This document shows positions 33,097-42,503 of a stretch of DNA of 51,974 nucleotides, piece by piece; position 1 is the stretch's first letter; the number at the start of each line of letters is the position of its first letter. The notes beneath the pieces were generated by a model. That model was given only the letters and a program-made list of their open reading frames with translations, was not told the origin of the DNA and made no database searches. The position numbers and the translations under genes were made by a program. The stretch covers positions 1-51,974 of the forward strand of contig JAGWUI010000018.1 in assembly GCA_028868515.1 (NCBI GenBank), written 5' to 3'. The DNA is from Gammaproteobacteria bacterium (lineage in GTDB: Bacteria; Pseudomonadota; Gammaproteobacteria; Pseudomonadales; Moraxellaceae).

Positions 33097-34995
33097 TTAG
33101 AATTCGCGTTTTTTACGGAAATCACCGCGTGGTGCAGCATCGCCACTAAAGCGACGTTCTTGACGTTCAAAACGGTCATCACGGTTGCCAGATTGGAAGT
33201 CACGGCGTGGGCGTGCTGGTGCAGCGTGCGCTGCGCCTTCGCGATTAAAGTTGCGCTCACCGATGATGCGGCTTTCTGAACGTCCTCCCACTTCTGAATT
33301 GTAGCTGCGCTCATTTCCACCAGCGCGAGGGCTGCTGAACGTGCGTGGCGCGCCGCCGTCACGATTGCTATCACGGCTAAAGCCACGATTTGAGTCGCGG
33401 TTGTTGTCACGGCTGAAGCTACGACCTGAATCACGATTACCGTCGCGATTGCTATCACGATAGCTGTCGCGATTACTATCTCGATTGAATTCACCACGTG
33501 GTGCTGAGCTTGAGTCGCGTGATGGGTATGGACGATCACCTGCGGAACGCATTTCGGAACGGTTACCGCGATTTTCATCGTTAAAACGTGGACGACCACT
33601 ATCAAAACGATTGCCACCATCGCGTTCTTGGCGAGGTGCGTTGCTATCACGGTTGCTGTCTCTGTTAAAGTCACCACGCGGTGCGCCACCATCACGGTTG
33701 CCACGATAGCCACCTGATTCTCGGTTGCCATCGCGACCGCCACCAAAACCACGACCGCCATCACGACCATAACCACCACCGTGACGACGACCGCCATCAC
33801 GACGACCGCGATCACTACCTGCTGGTGGCGGGCTTGGTTCTAAGCCAGCGATTTCACTGACGTTAATTTTTGCTTGTAAATAATCTTCCAATGCGCGAAT
33901 TTTGCTGCGTTCACGATGTGTGGCTAGCGTGATGGCTTGACCAGTGCGACCTGCGCGACCTGTACGACCAATGCGGTGTACGTAGTCTTCGTTTTTCATC
34001 GGTAAGCCAAAGTTAATCACATGGCTGATTGCTGGAACGTCCAAACCGCGTGCGGCAACATCAGTTGCTACAAGAATGCGTACTTTGCCTTCACGCAAGC
34101 TACGGATGCGACGCATACGAACTGCTTGAGGCATCGCGCCGTGTAGTGCGATCACTTGATGACCTGCCATTGCGAGTTCTTCCGCCAGTGAGTCGGTGTC
34201 TTCTTGTGTACTTGCGAAAACAACGGCTTGATCTAGGGTTTCATCATTTAACCAATGAGATAGCAATTTTTTCTTATGCTCAAAACCATCGGCATAATGC
34301 AAAGTTTGTGTCACATCCATATTGGTGGAGTGACCTGTTTCAATTGCAATGCGTGTTGTATCTTCTTTCATCATGCGTTTTGCAAGATAGATAATACGAT
34401 CAGCGAAAGTTGCAGAGAACATTAAGGTTTGTTTACGACCTGATGCTAAATCACTAATCGCTTCTAGGTCTTCTGAGAAGCCCAAATCCAACATACGATC
34501 TGCTTCGTCAACAATCAGCGCATCGACTTCATTCAATGCCAATTGACGACGATTCACCAGATCAAGTAAGCGACCTGGTGTTGCGATGACGACTTGTGCG
34601 CCTTTGAGCTGTGCAATTTGTTTACCAAATGGCATACCGCCCATGATGGTTGCAATACGCACACCGCGTACATGGCGAACGAGTTTGATCGCATCCGCGC
34701 TGACTTGTTGTGCGAGTTCGCGAGTCGGGCAGAGCACCAGAATGTTTGGTGAAGGCATGTTTTTTAAACGTGCATTGAGTGGTTGTTGTTCTTGTGATGC
34801 TAAGGCATTCAAGGTTGGTAGTAGAAATGCGAAGGTTTTACCACTACCAGTTTGGCTGGATACCAATAAATCTTCACCTGCAAGTGCTGCAGGGATTGCT
34901 TTTGCCTGCACTTCGGTTGGCGTGCTGAACTCAAGGTCAGTCAGGGCTTGTTGTAGGCTTGGTGCTAAAGGAAAATCAGAAAAAGTCATGCTCAT
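33097..34995 (-). CDS. DEAD-box ATP-dependent RNA helicase with Arg/Asp/Asn/Gly-rich tail
   Basis: RhlE/DeaD-type RNA helicase of about 632 residues. Core motifs: MTFSDFPLAPSLQQAL with the Q motif, SQTGSGKT, PTRELAQQ, VDEADRMLD, SAT, VVFASTQEDTDSLAE, ATDVAARGLDVPAI and HRIGRTGR. After residue about 390 follows a 240-residue disordered tail with RDSNRDS, GGYRGNRDGG and APRGDFNRDS repeats, likely binding RNA and promoting condensates. The frame is open to a TTG at 35070, but family members begin at MTFSDF, so I take the ATG at 34995 or 34989. The long untranslated upstream region suggests post-transcriptional control. Confidence 0.93.
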   Translation of the reverse strand: MSMTFSDFPLAPSLQQALTDLEFSTPTEVQAKAIPAALAGEDLLVSSQTGSGKTFAFLLPTLNALASQEQQPLNARLKNMPSPNILVLCPTRELAQQVSADAIKLVRHVRGVRIATIMGGMPFGKQIAQLKGAQVVIATPGRLLDLVNRRQLALNEVDALIVDEADRMLDLGFSEDLEAISDLASGRKQTLMFSATFADRIIYLAKRMMKEDTTRIAIETGHSTNMDVTQTLHYADGFEHKKKLLSHWLNDETLDQAVVFASTQEDTDSLAEELAMAGHQVIALHGAMPQAVRMRRIRSLREGKVRILVATDVAARGLDVPAISHVINFGLPMKNEDYVHRIGRTGRAGRTGQAITLATHRERSKIRALEDYLQAKINVSEIAGLEPSPPPAGSDRGRRDGGRRHGGGYGRDGGRGFGGGRDGNRESGGYRGNRDGGAPRGDFNRDSNRDSNAPRQERDGGNRFDSGRPRFNDENRGNRSEMRSAGDRPYPSRDSSSAPRGEFNRDSNRDSYRDSNRDGNRDSGRSFSRDNNRDSNRGFSRDSNRDGGAPRTFSSPRAGGNERSYNSEVGGRSESRIIGERNFNREGAAHAAPARPRRDFQSGNRDDRFERQERRFSGDAAPRGDFRKKREF

Positions 34996-35607
34996 GGGGT
35001 TCTGTCCGAGTAAGGACACTCCAATTAAAAGATCAAAATAGCGCATCGATACGAGCAGGATGAAAGACAAATCGTTCAGTTAAAAACTGAAGTGTCTTAT
35101 TATCGTTTTGAATGTGGGTTCATCAGTTGTGTTGACTTTTGTTCGCCATGGTTGCTTGATTGAGCATCACATACGAAACATATCAAATAGATGACCTATA
35201 TTCTTTAAACTTAAGCTTTTAGCCTGATTAGCATTGCTAATGAGAAGCTTCCTGAAAAAGACGATGCAGGGCTTATATACAAAAACACTCATGCTTTTGG
35301 ACGTGGCCTGAAGATTGTCGATAGGGCATCGACTTCTGGCGTTTGATGCATTCTCATGAATGCGGACGCTTGATTTAGTTACTTAAATTGCTGTGTTAAA
35401 GCGATTTTATTTTAAGTAAACAGGTGATGAAAAAAGTTCAGGCATGAACGTGAAAAGTGCGTGCGCGCATTCTAGAGATATATTGCTTAATAAGCAAGGA
35501 AATCTAGATGAAAATGCTCAATGAATTTAAGAAAGAAAAACTTTATCCTGCCAGTATTTATCTTTTGCTTTGATTAGTATGTATGTTTTGTTGGTCAATG
35601 GGTGTTG
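34996..35607. other. Long leader/intergenic region upstream of the RNA helicase
   Basis: About 612 bp with no long gene. It contains a nested dyad (AAGCTT 35213-35218 and 35245-35250 around ATTAGC-ATT-GCTAAT) and a 21-codon plus-strand open frame at 35508-35573 with an AAGGA site. The helicase promoter, and possibly a long 5' leader as in cold-shock helicases, should lie here. Confidence 0.4.
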
Positions 35608-36714
35608 CTAGTATTCGGTAATCCATGCAAATTTGTATTTGTTGACCCCAGTAATTGGGCGATTTTCAGGGTCTAAAACATCAACATCAGATGTGGCTCG
35701 ACCATTTGCAAATGTCCCGATGATTTGCACACCATTTTTGAGGGTTTGAATTCCATCGCCATTTGGTTTTCCATGGGCAACGTAACCTGTGTAGCTGTCG
35801 CCGTTGCGCCATGTGAGTGTTCCTCGGCCGTTGGCTTCACCGTTTGTGAAATCACCTACAAAACGATCACCATTCGCGAAGGTCAGTGAGCCTTTGCCAT
35901 CCATTTTTCCATTGATAAATGAGCCATCGTAATGTGCTCCGTTGGCTAAATTGAGGATGCCCTTGCCATTAAATGCACTGTCGGAGAATTCTCCGGTGTA
36001 GCTGCTTCCATTTGATGAGGTGAGTACGCCTTTTCCACTGAGTTGACCGTTAAAGAAATCTCCTTCGAAGTGCGCGCCATTGCTAAAAGTTGCAATACCT
36101 TTTCCATAAGGTCGTGTACCAATAAACCCACCTTCATAGTTAGTCATCGTGATTTTGGTGATTAATGTTTTGTCGGTTAGTGCATTGTTTAAGGTGTTAT
36201 CGATTGTATTGAGCAGAAGCGAGGGTGTGGTGGTCATGATGCCTTGACCTGTGAGTTCTCCGTTGATGAAGTCACCTTCAAAGCGCATACCATGGGCTGT
36301 GGTTAATGTGTCTTTACCTGTTGGTAGATTATTAACGAAGTCTCCTTCGTAGCGATCACCTGTCGGTGTGGTCATGAATCCTTTTCCATTTCCTTGGCTG
36401 TCCACAAAATTGCCTTCGTAATAGTAGCCATCGTGTGTAGTAAAACTTCCAGCTCCATTTAACTTTCCATCAGTAAAGAAACCTTGTTGTTTTTCGCTTA
36501 AAACATGATCTTGATCGAACCACGTTAAAGTACCTTTGCCATGGAGATAGCCATTGAGGCATTCGCCATCCCATGTAATATTTTCACCCACGACAGGGTG
36601 TGGGTTGTATGCCTTGCACTCATTTGGGTCGTTAATCCAAGATTCTGCATGGCATTGTGCTGAACAGTAGATCAGAGTCATGCTCAATGAGGCTAAAGCG
36701 AAATTTTTCATCAT
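35608..36714 (-). CDS. Secreted MORN-repeat protein
   Basis: A 368-residue protein with a signal peptide (MMKNFALASLSMTLIYCSA, cleavage after CHA) and roughly eleven MORN repeats, each about 23 residues (for example YYEGNFVDSQGNGKGFMTT, HFEGDFFNGQLSGKGVLTSS, RFVGDFTNGEANGRGTLTW). One repeat, near residue 165-190, is interrupted by a 27-residue helical insert (TPSLLLNTIDNTLNNALTDK and on). MORN arrays bind lipids or proteins as elongated beta sheets. A periplasmic location is inferred from the signal peptide. The neighbours give no functional clue; it stands alone. Confidence 0.85.
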   Translation of the reverse strand: MMKNFALASLSMTLIYCSAQCHAESWINDPNECKAYNPHPVVGENITWDGECLNGYLHGKGTLTWFDQDHVLSEKQQGFFTDGKLNGAGSFTTHDGYYYEGNFVDSQGNGKGFMTTPTGDRYEGDFVNNLPTGKDTLTTAHGMRFEGDFINGELTGQGIMTTTPSLLLNTIDNTLNNALTDKTLITKITMTNYEGGFIGTRPYGKGIATFSNGAHFEGDFFNGQLSGKGVLTSSNGSSYTGEFSDSAFNGKGILNLANGAHYDGSFINGKMDGKGSLTFANGDRFVGDFTNGEANGRGTLTWRNGDSYTGYVAHGKPNGDGIQTLKNGVQIIGTFANGRATSDVDVLDPENRPITGVNKYKFAWITEY

Positions 36715-37246
36715 TTTAGAGTGGATAATGCTGATTGGGTACTTTGGTTGTAAACGTACAATATTATTGGGTCTTTGTGCAAAGGTAATCGTAAAGTTGT
36801 TGAAAAAATGGGTTGTGATCGCTTTTGTTTCTGAGTGGCAAGGTTAGCTTGTTTTAGAGGTAATAAGTCTGACGATAGTTGTCTTATAGAAGTGAGAGGT
36901 GCACTTTTTTGACGAGGATGTGCACTAAAGTGATGTATCATATTATGATATTTGCTTGTTTTTGGTGCTTTCGTGCTGCTCTTTGCGGGTCGAAAATGGC
37001 GAGATATGAGGAACTTGCTTATATTGATGCAAAAAAAGCGCTTGGGTTCGTGTTTTGGTCGAGTCTTATATGGAAAAATGCTCTGTATTTCAGGTATAGT
37101 TACACCCTATAAATTTTAATTAAACATCTTGGTGTTTTCGTCTCGCTGTTTTCTAGGGTTTTTAATTAAAATTTTTAATCAATGCTTCGAAGAGGAAAGC
37201 TTATCTTTGCTCTTTGAAGCCTTGGCAAGCCAGGAGTAATCCCCGC
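36715..37246. promoter_or_regulatory. nuo operon promoter and structured leader region
   Basis: 532 bp between divergent genes. A TATAGT at 37095-37100 is a possible -10. Downstream are a perfect 14-bp inverted repeat AAATTTTAATTAAA / TTTAATTAAAATTT (37111-37124 and 37161-37174, 36 bp apart), then a second hairpin, GCTTCGAAGAG with CTCTTTGAAGC (37184-37194 and 37210-37220), and a small CTTGGCAAGCCAGG stem that overlaps the AGGAG ribosome site of nuoA. Together these suggest a regulated leader. Two short open frames here have no support. Confidence 0.55.
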
Positions 37247-37810
37247 ATGAATGCCATCGTAGCCCATCATTGGTCGTTGATTGCTTTTGTTTTAGGTGTG
37301 GTTTTTTTGCTCGGTTTTATGCTGACAGTTCCATTGTTAATGGGTGGTCGTGCTGTAGGTCGTTCTAAAGAAGAGCCGTTTGAGTCAGGTCAGTTAGGTG
37401 TAGGCGGAGCTCGCCTGCGACTGTCTGCAAAATTCTACTTGGTGGCGATGTTCTTCGTCATTTTCGATGTTGAAGCCTTATTTTTATATGCTTATTCCGT
37501 TTCCGTTCGCGAAAATGGCTGGATAGGCTTTGTCGAAGTTTTGGTATTTATCGTCGTGCTTTTGGTTGGTCTGGTTTATATCTGGCGTATTGGTGCGCTT
37601 GATTGGGCACCTGAAAAACGTCTCGCTAAAGAAAAAGCGGTTCGTCAAAAACATGGTAGTGCTCAAGAGCCACTAGATCTCGCTGAGGTCACTCGTTTTG
37701 TGCCGATGGAAGAGCTTGAGCTCGATAATCGCGGCATGATTCCAGGTCAATCTATCGATGCAGCTGCAAATGCTGAACAGCAAGCTAAGCTGCAAAAGGA
37801 AAGTGTATGA
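37247..37810 (+). CDS. nuoA: NADH-quinone oxidoreductase subunit A
   Basis: Membrane subunit of complex I (proton-pumping NADH:quinone oxidoreductase) in the inner membrane. 187 residues with three helices; family motif [37 protein letters not shown] (here [10 protein letters not shown]) near residue 55. The C-terminal tail of about 65 residues is charged and longer than in E. coli NuoA (147). The start is the ATG at 37247 with AGGAG ten bases before; an upstream in-frame start at 37214 lies in the leader hairpin. First gene of the nuo operon, overlapping nuoB by four bases. Confidence 0.95.
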   Translation: MNAIVAHHWSLIAFVLGVVFLLGFMLTVPLLMGGRAVGRSKEEPFESGQLGVGGARLRLSAKFYLVAMFFVIFDVEALFLYAYSVSVRENGWIGFVEVLVFIVVLLVGLVYIWRIGALDWAPEKRLAKEKAVRQKHGSAQEPLDLAEVTRFVPMEELELDNRGMIPGQSIDAAANAEQQAKLQKESV

Positions 37811-38487
37811 AATACAACCTTACTCGTGCTACTCCTGATGGTGAAACAGCACTGCAATATCCAGATACTTCAAAGCAAATCGTAAACGATCCACTGCAAG
37901 ATCAAGTCGATAAAAATATCTTCATGACTAAACTTGAGGATATGGCTCATTTGGCGGTGAACTGGGGTCGTAAAAACTCACTGTGGCCTTACAACTTCGG
38001 CTTGTCATGCTGCTATGTAGAAATGGCGACAGCTTTTACTTCACCACATGACTTAGCGCGTTTTGGTGCGGAAGTTATTCGTGCTTCACCGCGTCAGGCT
38101 GATTTGATGGTTGTGGCTGGAACTTGTTTTGTCAAAATGGCACCTGTTGTTCAACGTTTGTACGAGCAAATGCTTGAGCCAAAATGGGTGATTTCGATGG
38201 GTGCGTGTGCTAACTCTGGTGGCATGTACGATATCTATTCCGTGGTTCAGGGTGTTGATAAATTTATTCCTGTGGATGTGTACATTCCAGGTTGCCCGCC
38301 ACGTCCAGAAGCATTCTTGCAAGCATTGATGTTACTCCAAGAGTCAATTGGTAAAGAGCGTCGTCCTCTATCGAGTGTGGTTGGTGATCAAGGTTTGTAT
38401 CGTCCAATTATGCAACCTGAGCGTGATCGTAAACAGGCTGAACGCATTGCTGTGACCAACTTGCGCTCTCAAGATGAGTCAAGTTGA
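37807..38487 (+). CDS. nuoB: NADH-quinone oxidoreductase subunit B
   Basis: Peripheral-arm subunit carrying the N2 [4Fe-4S] cluster next to the quinone site. 226 residues. Cluster motifs: GLSCCYVEM (adjacent cysteines), [11 protein letters not shown] and [11 protein letters not shown]. The N-terminus is 30-35 residues of soluble sequence before the conserved core. Followed by a 139-bp gap with a stem-loop, the largest gap in the operon. Confidence 0.97.
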   Translation: MKYNLTRATPDGETALQYPDTSKQIVNDPLQDQVDKNIFMTKLEDMAHLAVNWGRKNSLWPYNFGLSCCYVEMATAFTSPHDLARFGAEVIRASPRQADLMVVAGTCFVKMAPVVQRLYEQMLEPKWVISMGACANSGGMYDIYSVVQGVDKFIPVDVYIPGCPPRPEAFLQALMLLQESIGKERRPLSSVVGDQGLYRPIMQPERDRKQAERIAVTNLRSQDESS

Positions 38488-38523
38488 TTCTGTCTGTCGT
38501 GATCAAATGATGTGATTTCTGCT

Positions 38524-38580
38524 TGAGGCAAGACCTAATAAAAGTTCAATGCAAGTTAAAGTCGAACTCTCTTGCCTTCA
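38524..38580 (+). other. Stem-loop between nuoB and nuoCD
   Basis: TGAGGCAAGA (38524-38533) pairs with TCTTGCCTTCA (38570-38580) with one bulge, and an inner AGTTC / GAACT stem (38543-38547 and 38564-38568) nests inside. No T-run follows. It may set expression ratio or mRNA processing within the operon. Confidence 0.45.
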
Positions 38581-38626
38581 GGTTCAAAGAATTTAAGAAT
38601 TTTGTGTGATTTGGGAAGTGTAAGCA

Positions 38627-40438
38627 ATGGCTGAAGCTCAAGCGGTAGCACCTGAGACGCAAGGTACTGCGAATCAATCTGCACCATTTATTGATCCTCG
38701 TCCAGCATTTGCTGTGGTTGAGGAGTTGCGCGCGAAGTTTGGTGATTCATTGTTGCTTCAAGCAACACGTGATGATATGCCGACCATCTGGGTTGAACGT
38801 TCGCAGCTTTTAGAGGTGTTAATGTTCCTTCGAACATTACCAAAACCTTATGTCATGCTGTATGACTTGTCTGCCGTAGATGAGCGTCTGCGTGTACATC
38901 GTGAAGGTTTGCCTCCATCAGATTTTACTGTGTTTTATCATTTGTTATCGCTTGAGCGTAATAGTGATATTCGCATCAAAGTCGCTTTGAAAGAAGGTGA
39001 TGCTAATCTCCCAACTTCAATGAAAATTTGGCCGAATGCCAACTGGTATGAACGTGAAGTCTGGGATATGTTTGGTGTGACCTTTACAGGTCATCCGCAT
39101 TTACGCCGTATTTTGCTGCCAAATTATTGGGAAGGTCATCCGCTGCGTAAAGAATACTCTGCGCGTGCGACTGAATTTGATCCATACCGTTTGAATGCTG
39201 AAAAGCATAAGTTGGAAGAAGAATCAGGCAGTTTTAACCCAGACGACTGGGGTATGAAGCGCGGCAATAAAAACGAAGACTTCATGTTCCTGAACTTGGG
39301 ACCAAACCATCCGTCAGCACACGGTGCGTTCCGTATCGTCTTGCAATTGGATGGTGAAGAGATTCTCGATTGTGTGCCAGAAATCGGTTATCACCATCGT
39401 GGTGCTGAGAAAATGGCAGAGCGTCAATCATGGCATTCCTTTATTCCTTACACAGACCGTATCGATTACCTCGGCGGCGTGATGAATAACCTGCCGTATG
39501 TGATGTCGGTTGAGAAGCTTGCGGGCATTACTGTGCCTGATCGCGTGAATACCATCCGTATCATGATGAGCGAGTTCTTCCGTATTACTTCGCATCTCTT
39601 GTTCCTTGGCACATACATTCAGGATTTGGGCGGGATGACGCCGATCTTCTTTATGTTTACCGACCGTCAAAAAGCCTACGATGTCATCGAAGCGATTACG
39701 GGTTTCCGTATGCATCCAGCATGGTTCCGTATTGGTGGTGTCGCACATGATCTGCCAAATGGTTGGGAAAAGCTGGTTGGTGATTTTGTAGATTGGCTGC
39801 CAAAACGCCTTGATGAATATGTCAAAGCGGCGATCAAAAACTCAATGATCATGGGTCGTGCCAAAGGTGTGGCTCAGTATGATGCACGTCAAGCATTGGC
39901 ATGGGGTGTTACAGGCCCAGGTTTGCGTGCAACAGGTGTTGATTTTGACTTGCGTAAAGCGCGTCCGTATTGCGGTTATGAAAACTTCGACTTCGAAGTG
40001 CCTCTGGCATACAACGGCGATGCGTATGATCGTTGTTTGGTGCGTATCGAAGAAATGCGTCAATCCGTTCGTATCATCAAACAGTGTTTGGAAAACATGC
40101 CTTCTGGCCCGTATAAAGCGGATCATCCATTGGCAGTTCCACCACCAAAAGATAAGACACTCCAAGATATTGAAACGCTCATTACTCACTTCCTCAGTGT
40201 GTCATGGGGTCCTGTCATGCCTGAAGGCGAAGCCAGTATGATGGTTGAAGCGACGAAGGGTATTAACAGCTACTATCTGACCAGTGATCGCAATACCATG
40301 AGCTATCGTACGCGTATTCGTACGCCAAGCTTTGCGCATTTGCAGCAAATGCCTTCAGTGATTAACGGCAGTATGGTGCCTGACTTGATTACTTATCTGG
40401 CGTCGATTGACTTCGTAATGGCTGACGTGGATCGCTAA
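38627..40438 (+). CDS. nuoC: NADH-quinone oxidoreductase subunit C/D (fused)
   Basis: Fused NuoC and NuoD, as in E. coli; 603 residues. The NuoC part (about 1-200) has [11 protein letters not shown] and [26 protein letters not shown]. The NuoD part (about 215-603) has [56 protein letters not shown], and ends [39 protein letters not shown]. NuoD lines the quinone pocket (His and Tyr in SAHGA and TDRIDY). The frame is continuous with no internal stop, so the fusion is real. Starts at ATG 38627 after GGAAG. Confidence 0.97.
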   Translation: MAEAQAVAPETQGTANQSAPFIDPRPAFAVVEELRAKFGDSLLLQATRDDMPTIWVERSQLLEVLMFLRTLPKPYVMLYDLSAVDERLRVHREGLPPSDFTVFYHLLSLERNSDIRIKVALKEGDANLPTSMKIWPNANWYEREVWDMFGVTFTGHPHLRRILLPNYWEGHPLRKEYSARATEFDPYRLNAEKHKLEEESGSFNPDDWGMKRGNKNEDFMFLNLGPNHPSAHGAFRIVLQLDGEEILDCVPEIGYHHRGAEKMAERQSWHSFIPYTDRIDYLGGVMNNLPYVMSVEKLAGITVPDRVNTIRIMMSEFFRITSHLLFLGTYIQDLGGMTPIFFMFTDRQKAYDVIEAITGFRMHPAWFRIGGVAHDLPNGWEKLVGDFVDWLPKRLDEYVKAAIKNSMIMGRAKGVAQYDARQALAWGVTGPGLRATGVDFDLRKARPYCGYENFDFEVPLAYNGDAYDRCLVRIEEMRQSVRIIKQCLENMPSGPYKADHPLAVPPPKDKTLQDIETLITHFLSVSWGPVMPEGEASMMVEATKGINSYYLTSDRNTMSYRTRIRTPSFAHLQQMPSVINGSMVPDLITYLASIDFVMADVDR

Positions 40439-40452
40439 GGAATTATTGAAAA

Positions 40453-41001
40453 ATGATTATTTTTAAAGATAAAGCAGCGAAAGCTGAGCGAATCGTCAGC
40501 GATAAGCAGCCACATATTCATGTTGATGTTGAAGCTGTGTTGACTGAACAAGAGATTCATTCAATTCATGAGTTTATGCATCATTATCCTGATCCACGTG
40601 CAGCGTCATTAGACTCACTGAAGCATGTGCAAAAGCGTAATGGCTGGGTGAATGATGATCAGGTCAATGCAGTTGCTCAAGTGCTTGGAATTTCTGTACC
40701 TGACGTCGAAGGCGTTGCAACATTCTATAACCGCATTTATCGCCAACCAGTTGGTCGTCATGTGATTTTATTGTGTGATTCGATCGCGTGTTATTTGATG
40801 GGAAATGAATCATTGGCTGACGTGTTCAAGCGTCAACTCGGTATTCAATACGGTCAAACGACACCAGATGGTCGTTTTACCCTGTTACCAATTTGCTGTT
40901 TAGGCAATTGTGATAAAGCGCCTTCTTTAATGATTGATGAAGATACTTACGGTGTAGTGTCAGAGGCACAAGTTGCTGGTTTGTTGGAGCAATATGTATG
41001 A
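40453..41001 (+). CDS. nuoE: NADH-quinone oxidoreductase subunit E
   Basis: Peripheral-arm subunit with the N1a [2Fe-2S] cluster, helping NuoF in electron input. 182 residues, slightly longer than E. coli (166). Cysteine ligands are in [12 protein letters not shown] and [13 protein letters not shown]. The N-terminal helical part has [40 protein letters not shown]. It overlaps nuoF by four bases. Confidence 0.96.
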   Translation: MIIFKDKAAKAERIVSDKQPHIHVDVEAVLTEQEIHSIHEFMHHYPDPRAASLDSLKHVQKRNGWVNDDQVNAVAQVLGISVPDVEGVATFYNRIYRQPVGRHVILLCDSIACYLMGNESLADVFKRQLGIQYGQTTPDGRFTLLPICCLGNCDKAPSLMIDEDTYGVVSEAQVAGLLEQYV

Positions 41002-42494
41002 CCGATCCTAAAAATGAAGCAAAAGATGGCTTGCTCGACGGTAGCGCTGTTAGCGTAGCGGCAGGTGTTGCAGTTGCCAAAGCGGAAGCAAAAGCAGCGG
41101 AAGAAGCTGCTGCAAAAGCGGCCAAAATTGAAGCAGCAAAAGTCATCAAGACTGAACCGACACCAATTCATGGTAATGGCACAGCAGAGACTCGTCCATT
41201 GACATGGCGTCTGAGTAAGTATGATGAAGTGCTCGATATTGATATCTATGAGTCGCTCGAAGGCTATGCGGGTCTGAAAAAAGCACTGGCGATGACACCT
41301 GCGGATGTCCAAGGTGTTGTTAAAGATGCGGTACTTCGTGGTCGTGGTGGTGCGGGCTTCCCAGCAGGTATCAAATGGTCATTGATTCCAATGAACAAAG
41401 AAGGCTCGCCTGATGTCGGTCCTAAATATCTTGTTTGTAACGCGGATGAAATGGAGCCAGGCACGTTCAAAGACCGCTTACTCATGGAAAAGCTCCCACA
41501 CCAATTGATCGAAGGCATGATCCTCGTGTCACACGCAATTGGCGCGCAAACCGGTTATATTTTCTTGCGTGGTGAATATATCCTTGCTGCTAAGAATCTG
41601 AACGCAGCGATTGATCAAGCAAAGGCTAAAGGCTACCTCGGTGAGAATATTCTCGGGTCAGGTCATAACTTTGAGCTGCATGTCCACACTGGTGCAGGGC
41701 GTTATATCTGCGGTGAAGAAACTGCACTGATTAACTCTCTCGAAGGTCGTCGTGCGAATCCGCGTACTAAGCCACCATTTCCACAAATTTCTGGTGCATG
41801 GGGCAAGCCAACCATCGTTAATAACGTCGAAACCTTATGTAATGTGCCGCCAATCATTGTACGTGGTGCTGCATGGTTTAAAGGTTTGTCGGATGGTCGT
41901 AGTGGTGATGCTGGCACGAAGATTTACGGCGCTTCAGGTAAGGTTAAATTCCCTGGTCTATGGGAGTTGCCAATTGGTACGACAGGCCGTGAAATTTTAG
42001 CATTAGCTGGTGGTATGCAAGACGGTTTAGAGCTGAAATGCTGGTTGCCGGGTGGTGCATCGACTGACTTTTTGATGCCTGAACACCTTGATTTGGCGAT
42101 GGATTTTGACACGATTGGTAAAGCAGGTAGCCGTATGGGTACTGGCCTCATCATGGTTGTCGATCAAAAGCAAAATATCGTTTCGGCAGTCCGTAATTTA
42201 GAAGAATTCTTTGCACGTGAATCATGTGGCTGGTGCACACCATGCCGTGATGGTTTGCCATGGGCTGTCAAATTACTCAAAGGCTTAGAAGCTGGCGAAG
42301 GTAAGGCAGAAGATATCGATGTCTTGCTGCAACTCACACGCTTCCTCGGCCCTGGAAAAACATTCTGCGCGCATGCGCCTGGTGCGATGGAGCCGCTGCA
42401 AAGTGCGCTCAAATTCTTCCGTGCCGAGTTCGAGGCAGGCGTTCGTGCAACGCCAGTTAGCGCGACCAATCATATTTCAGTTATTCAAGCATAA
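40998..42494 (+). CDS. nuoF: NADH-quinone oxidoreductase subunit F
   Basis: NADH-binding, FMN-containing subunit of complex I with the N3 [4Fe-4S] cluster. 498 residues, about 50 more than E. coli NuoF. The extra N-terminal part (about residues 1-65) is Ala/Lys/Glu-rich and looks like an amphipathic helix ([20 protein letters not shown]) after a short acidic start. The core has [16 protein letters not shown]-like [37 protein letters not shown], and the cluster motif [12 protein letters not shown] followed by [15 protein letters not shown]. The start codon ATG overlaps the nuoE stop. Confidence 0.96.
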   Translation: MTDPKNEAKDGLLDGSAVSVAAGVAVAKAEAKAAEEAAAKAAKIEAAKVIKTEPTPIHGNGTAETRPLTWRLSKYDEVLDIDIYESLEGYAGLKKALAMTPADVQGVVKDAVLRGRGGAGFPAGIKWSLIPMNKEGSPDVGPKYLVCNADEMEPGTFKDRLLMEKLPHQLIEGMILVSHAIGAQTGYIFLRGEYILAAKNLNAAIDQAKAKGYLGENILGSGHNFELHVHTGAGRYICGEETALINSLEGRRANPRTKPPFPQISGAWGKPTIVNNVETLCNVPPIIVRGAAWFKGLSDGRSGDAGTKIYGASGKVKFPGLWELPIGTTGREILALAGGMQDGLELKCWLPGGASTDFLMPEHLDLAMDFDTIGKAGSRMGTGLIMVVDQKQNIVSAVRNLEEFFARESCGWCTPCRDGLPWAVKLLKGLEAGEGKAEDIDVLLQLTRFLGPGKTFCAHAPGAMEPLQSALKFFRAEFEAGVRATPVSATNHISVIQA

Positions 42495-42503
42495 GGAATC
42501 GAG

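Noticed and set aside
33069-33815. 248-codon minus-strand frame rich in Val, Met and Ala
   Set aside because: It lies in another frame of the helicase's repetitive RDSN tail; its composition is a by-product of that repeat.
36711-37112. Two short frames (76 and 77 codons) upstream of nuoA
   Set aside because: No ribosome site or recognisable protein features; they lie in an AT-rich promoter region.
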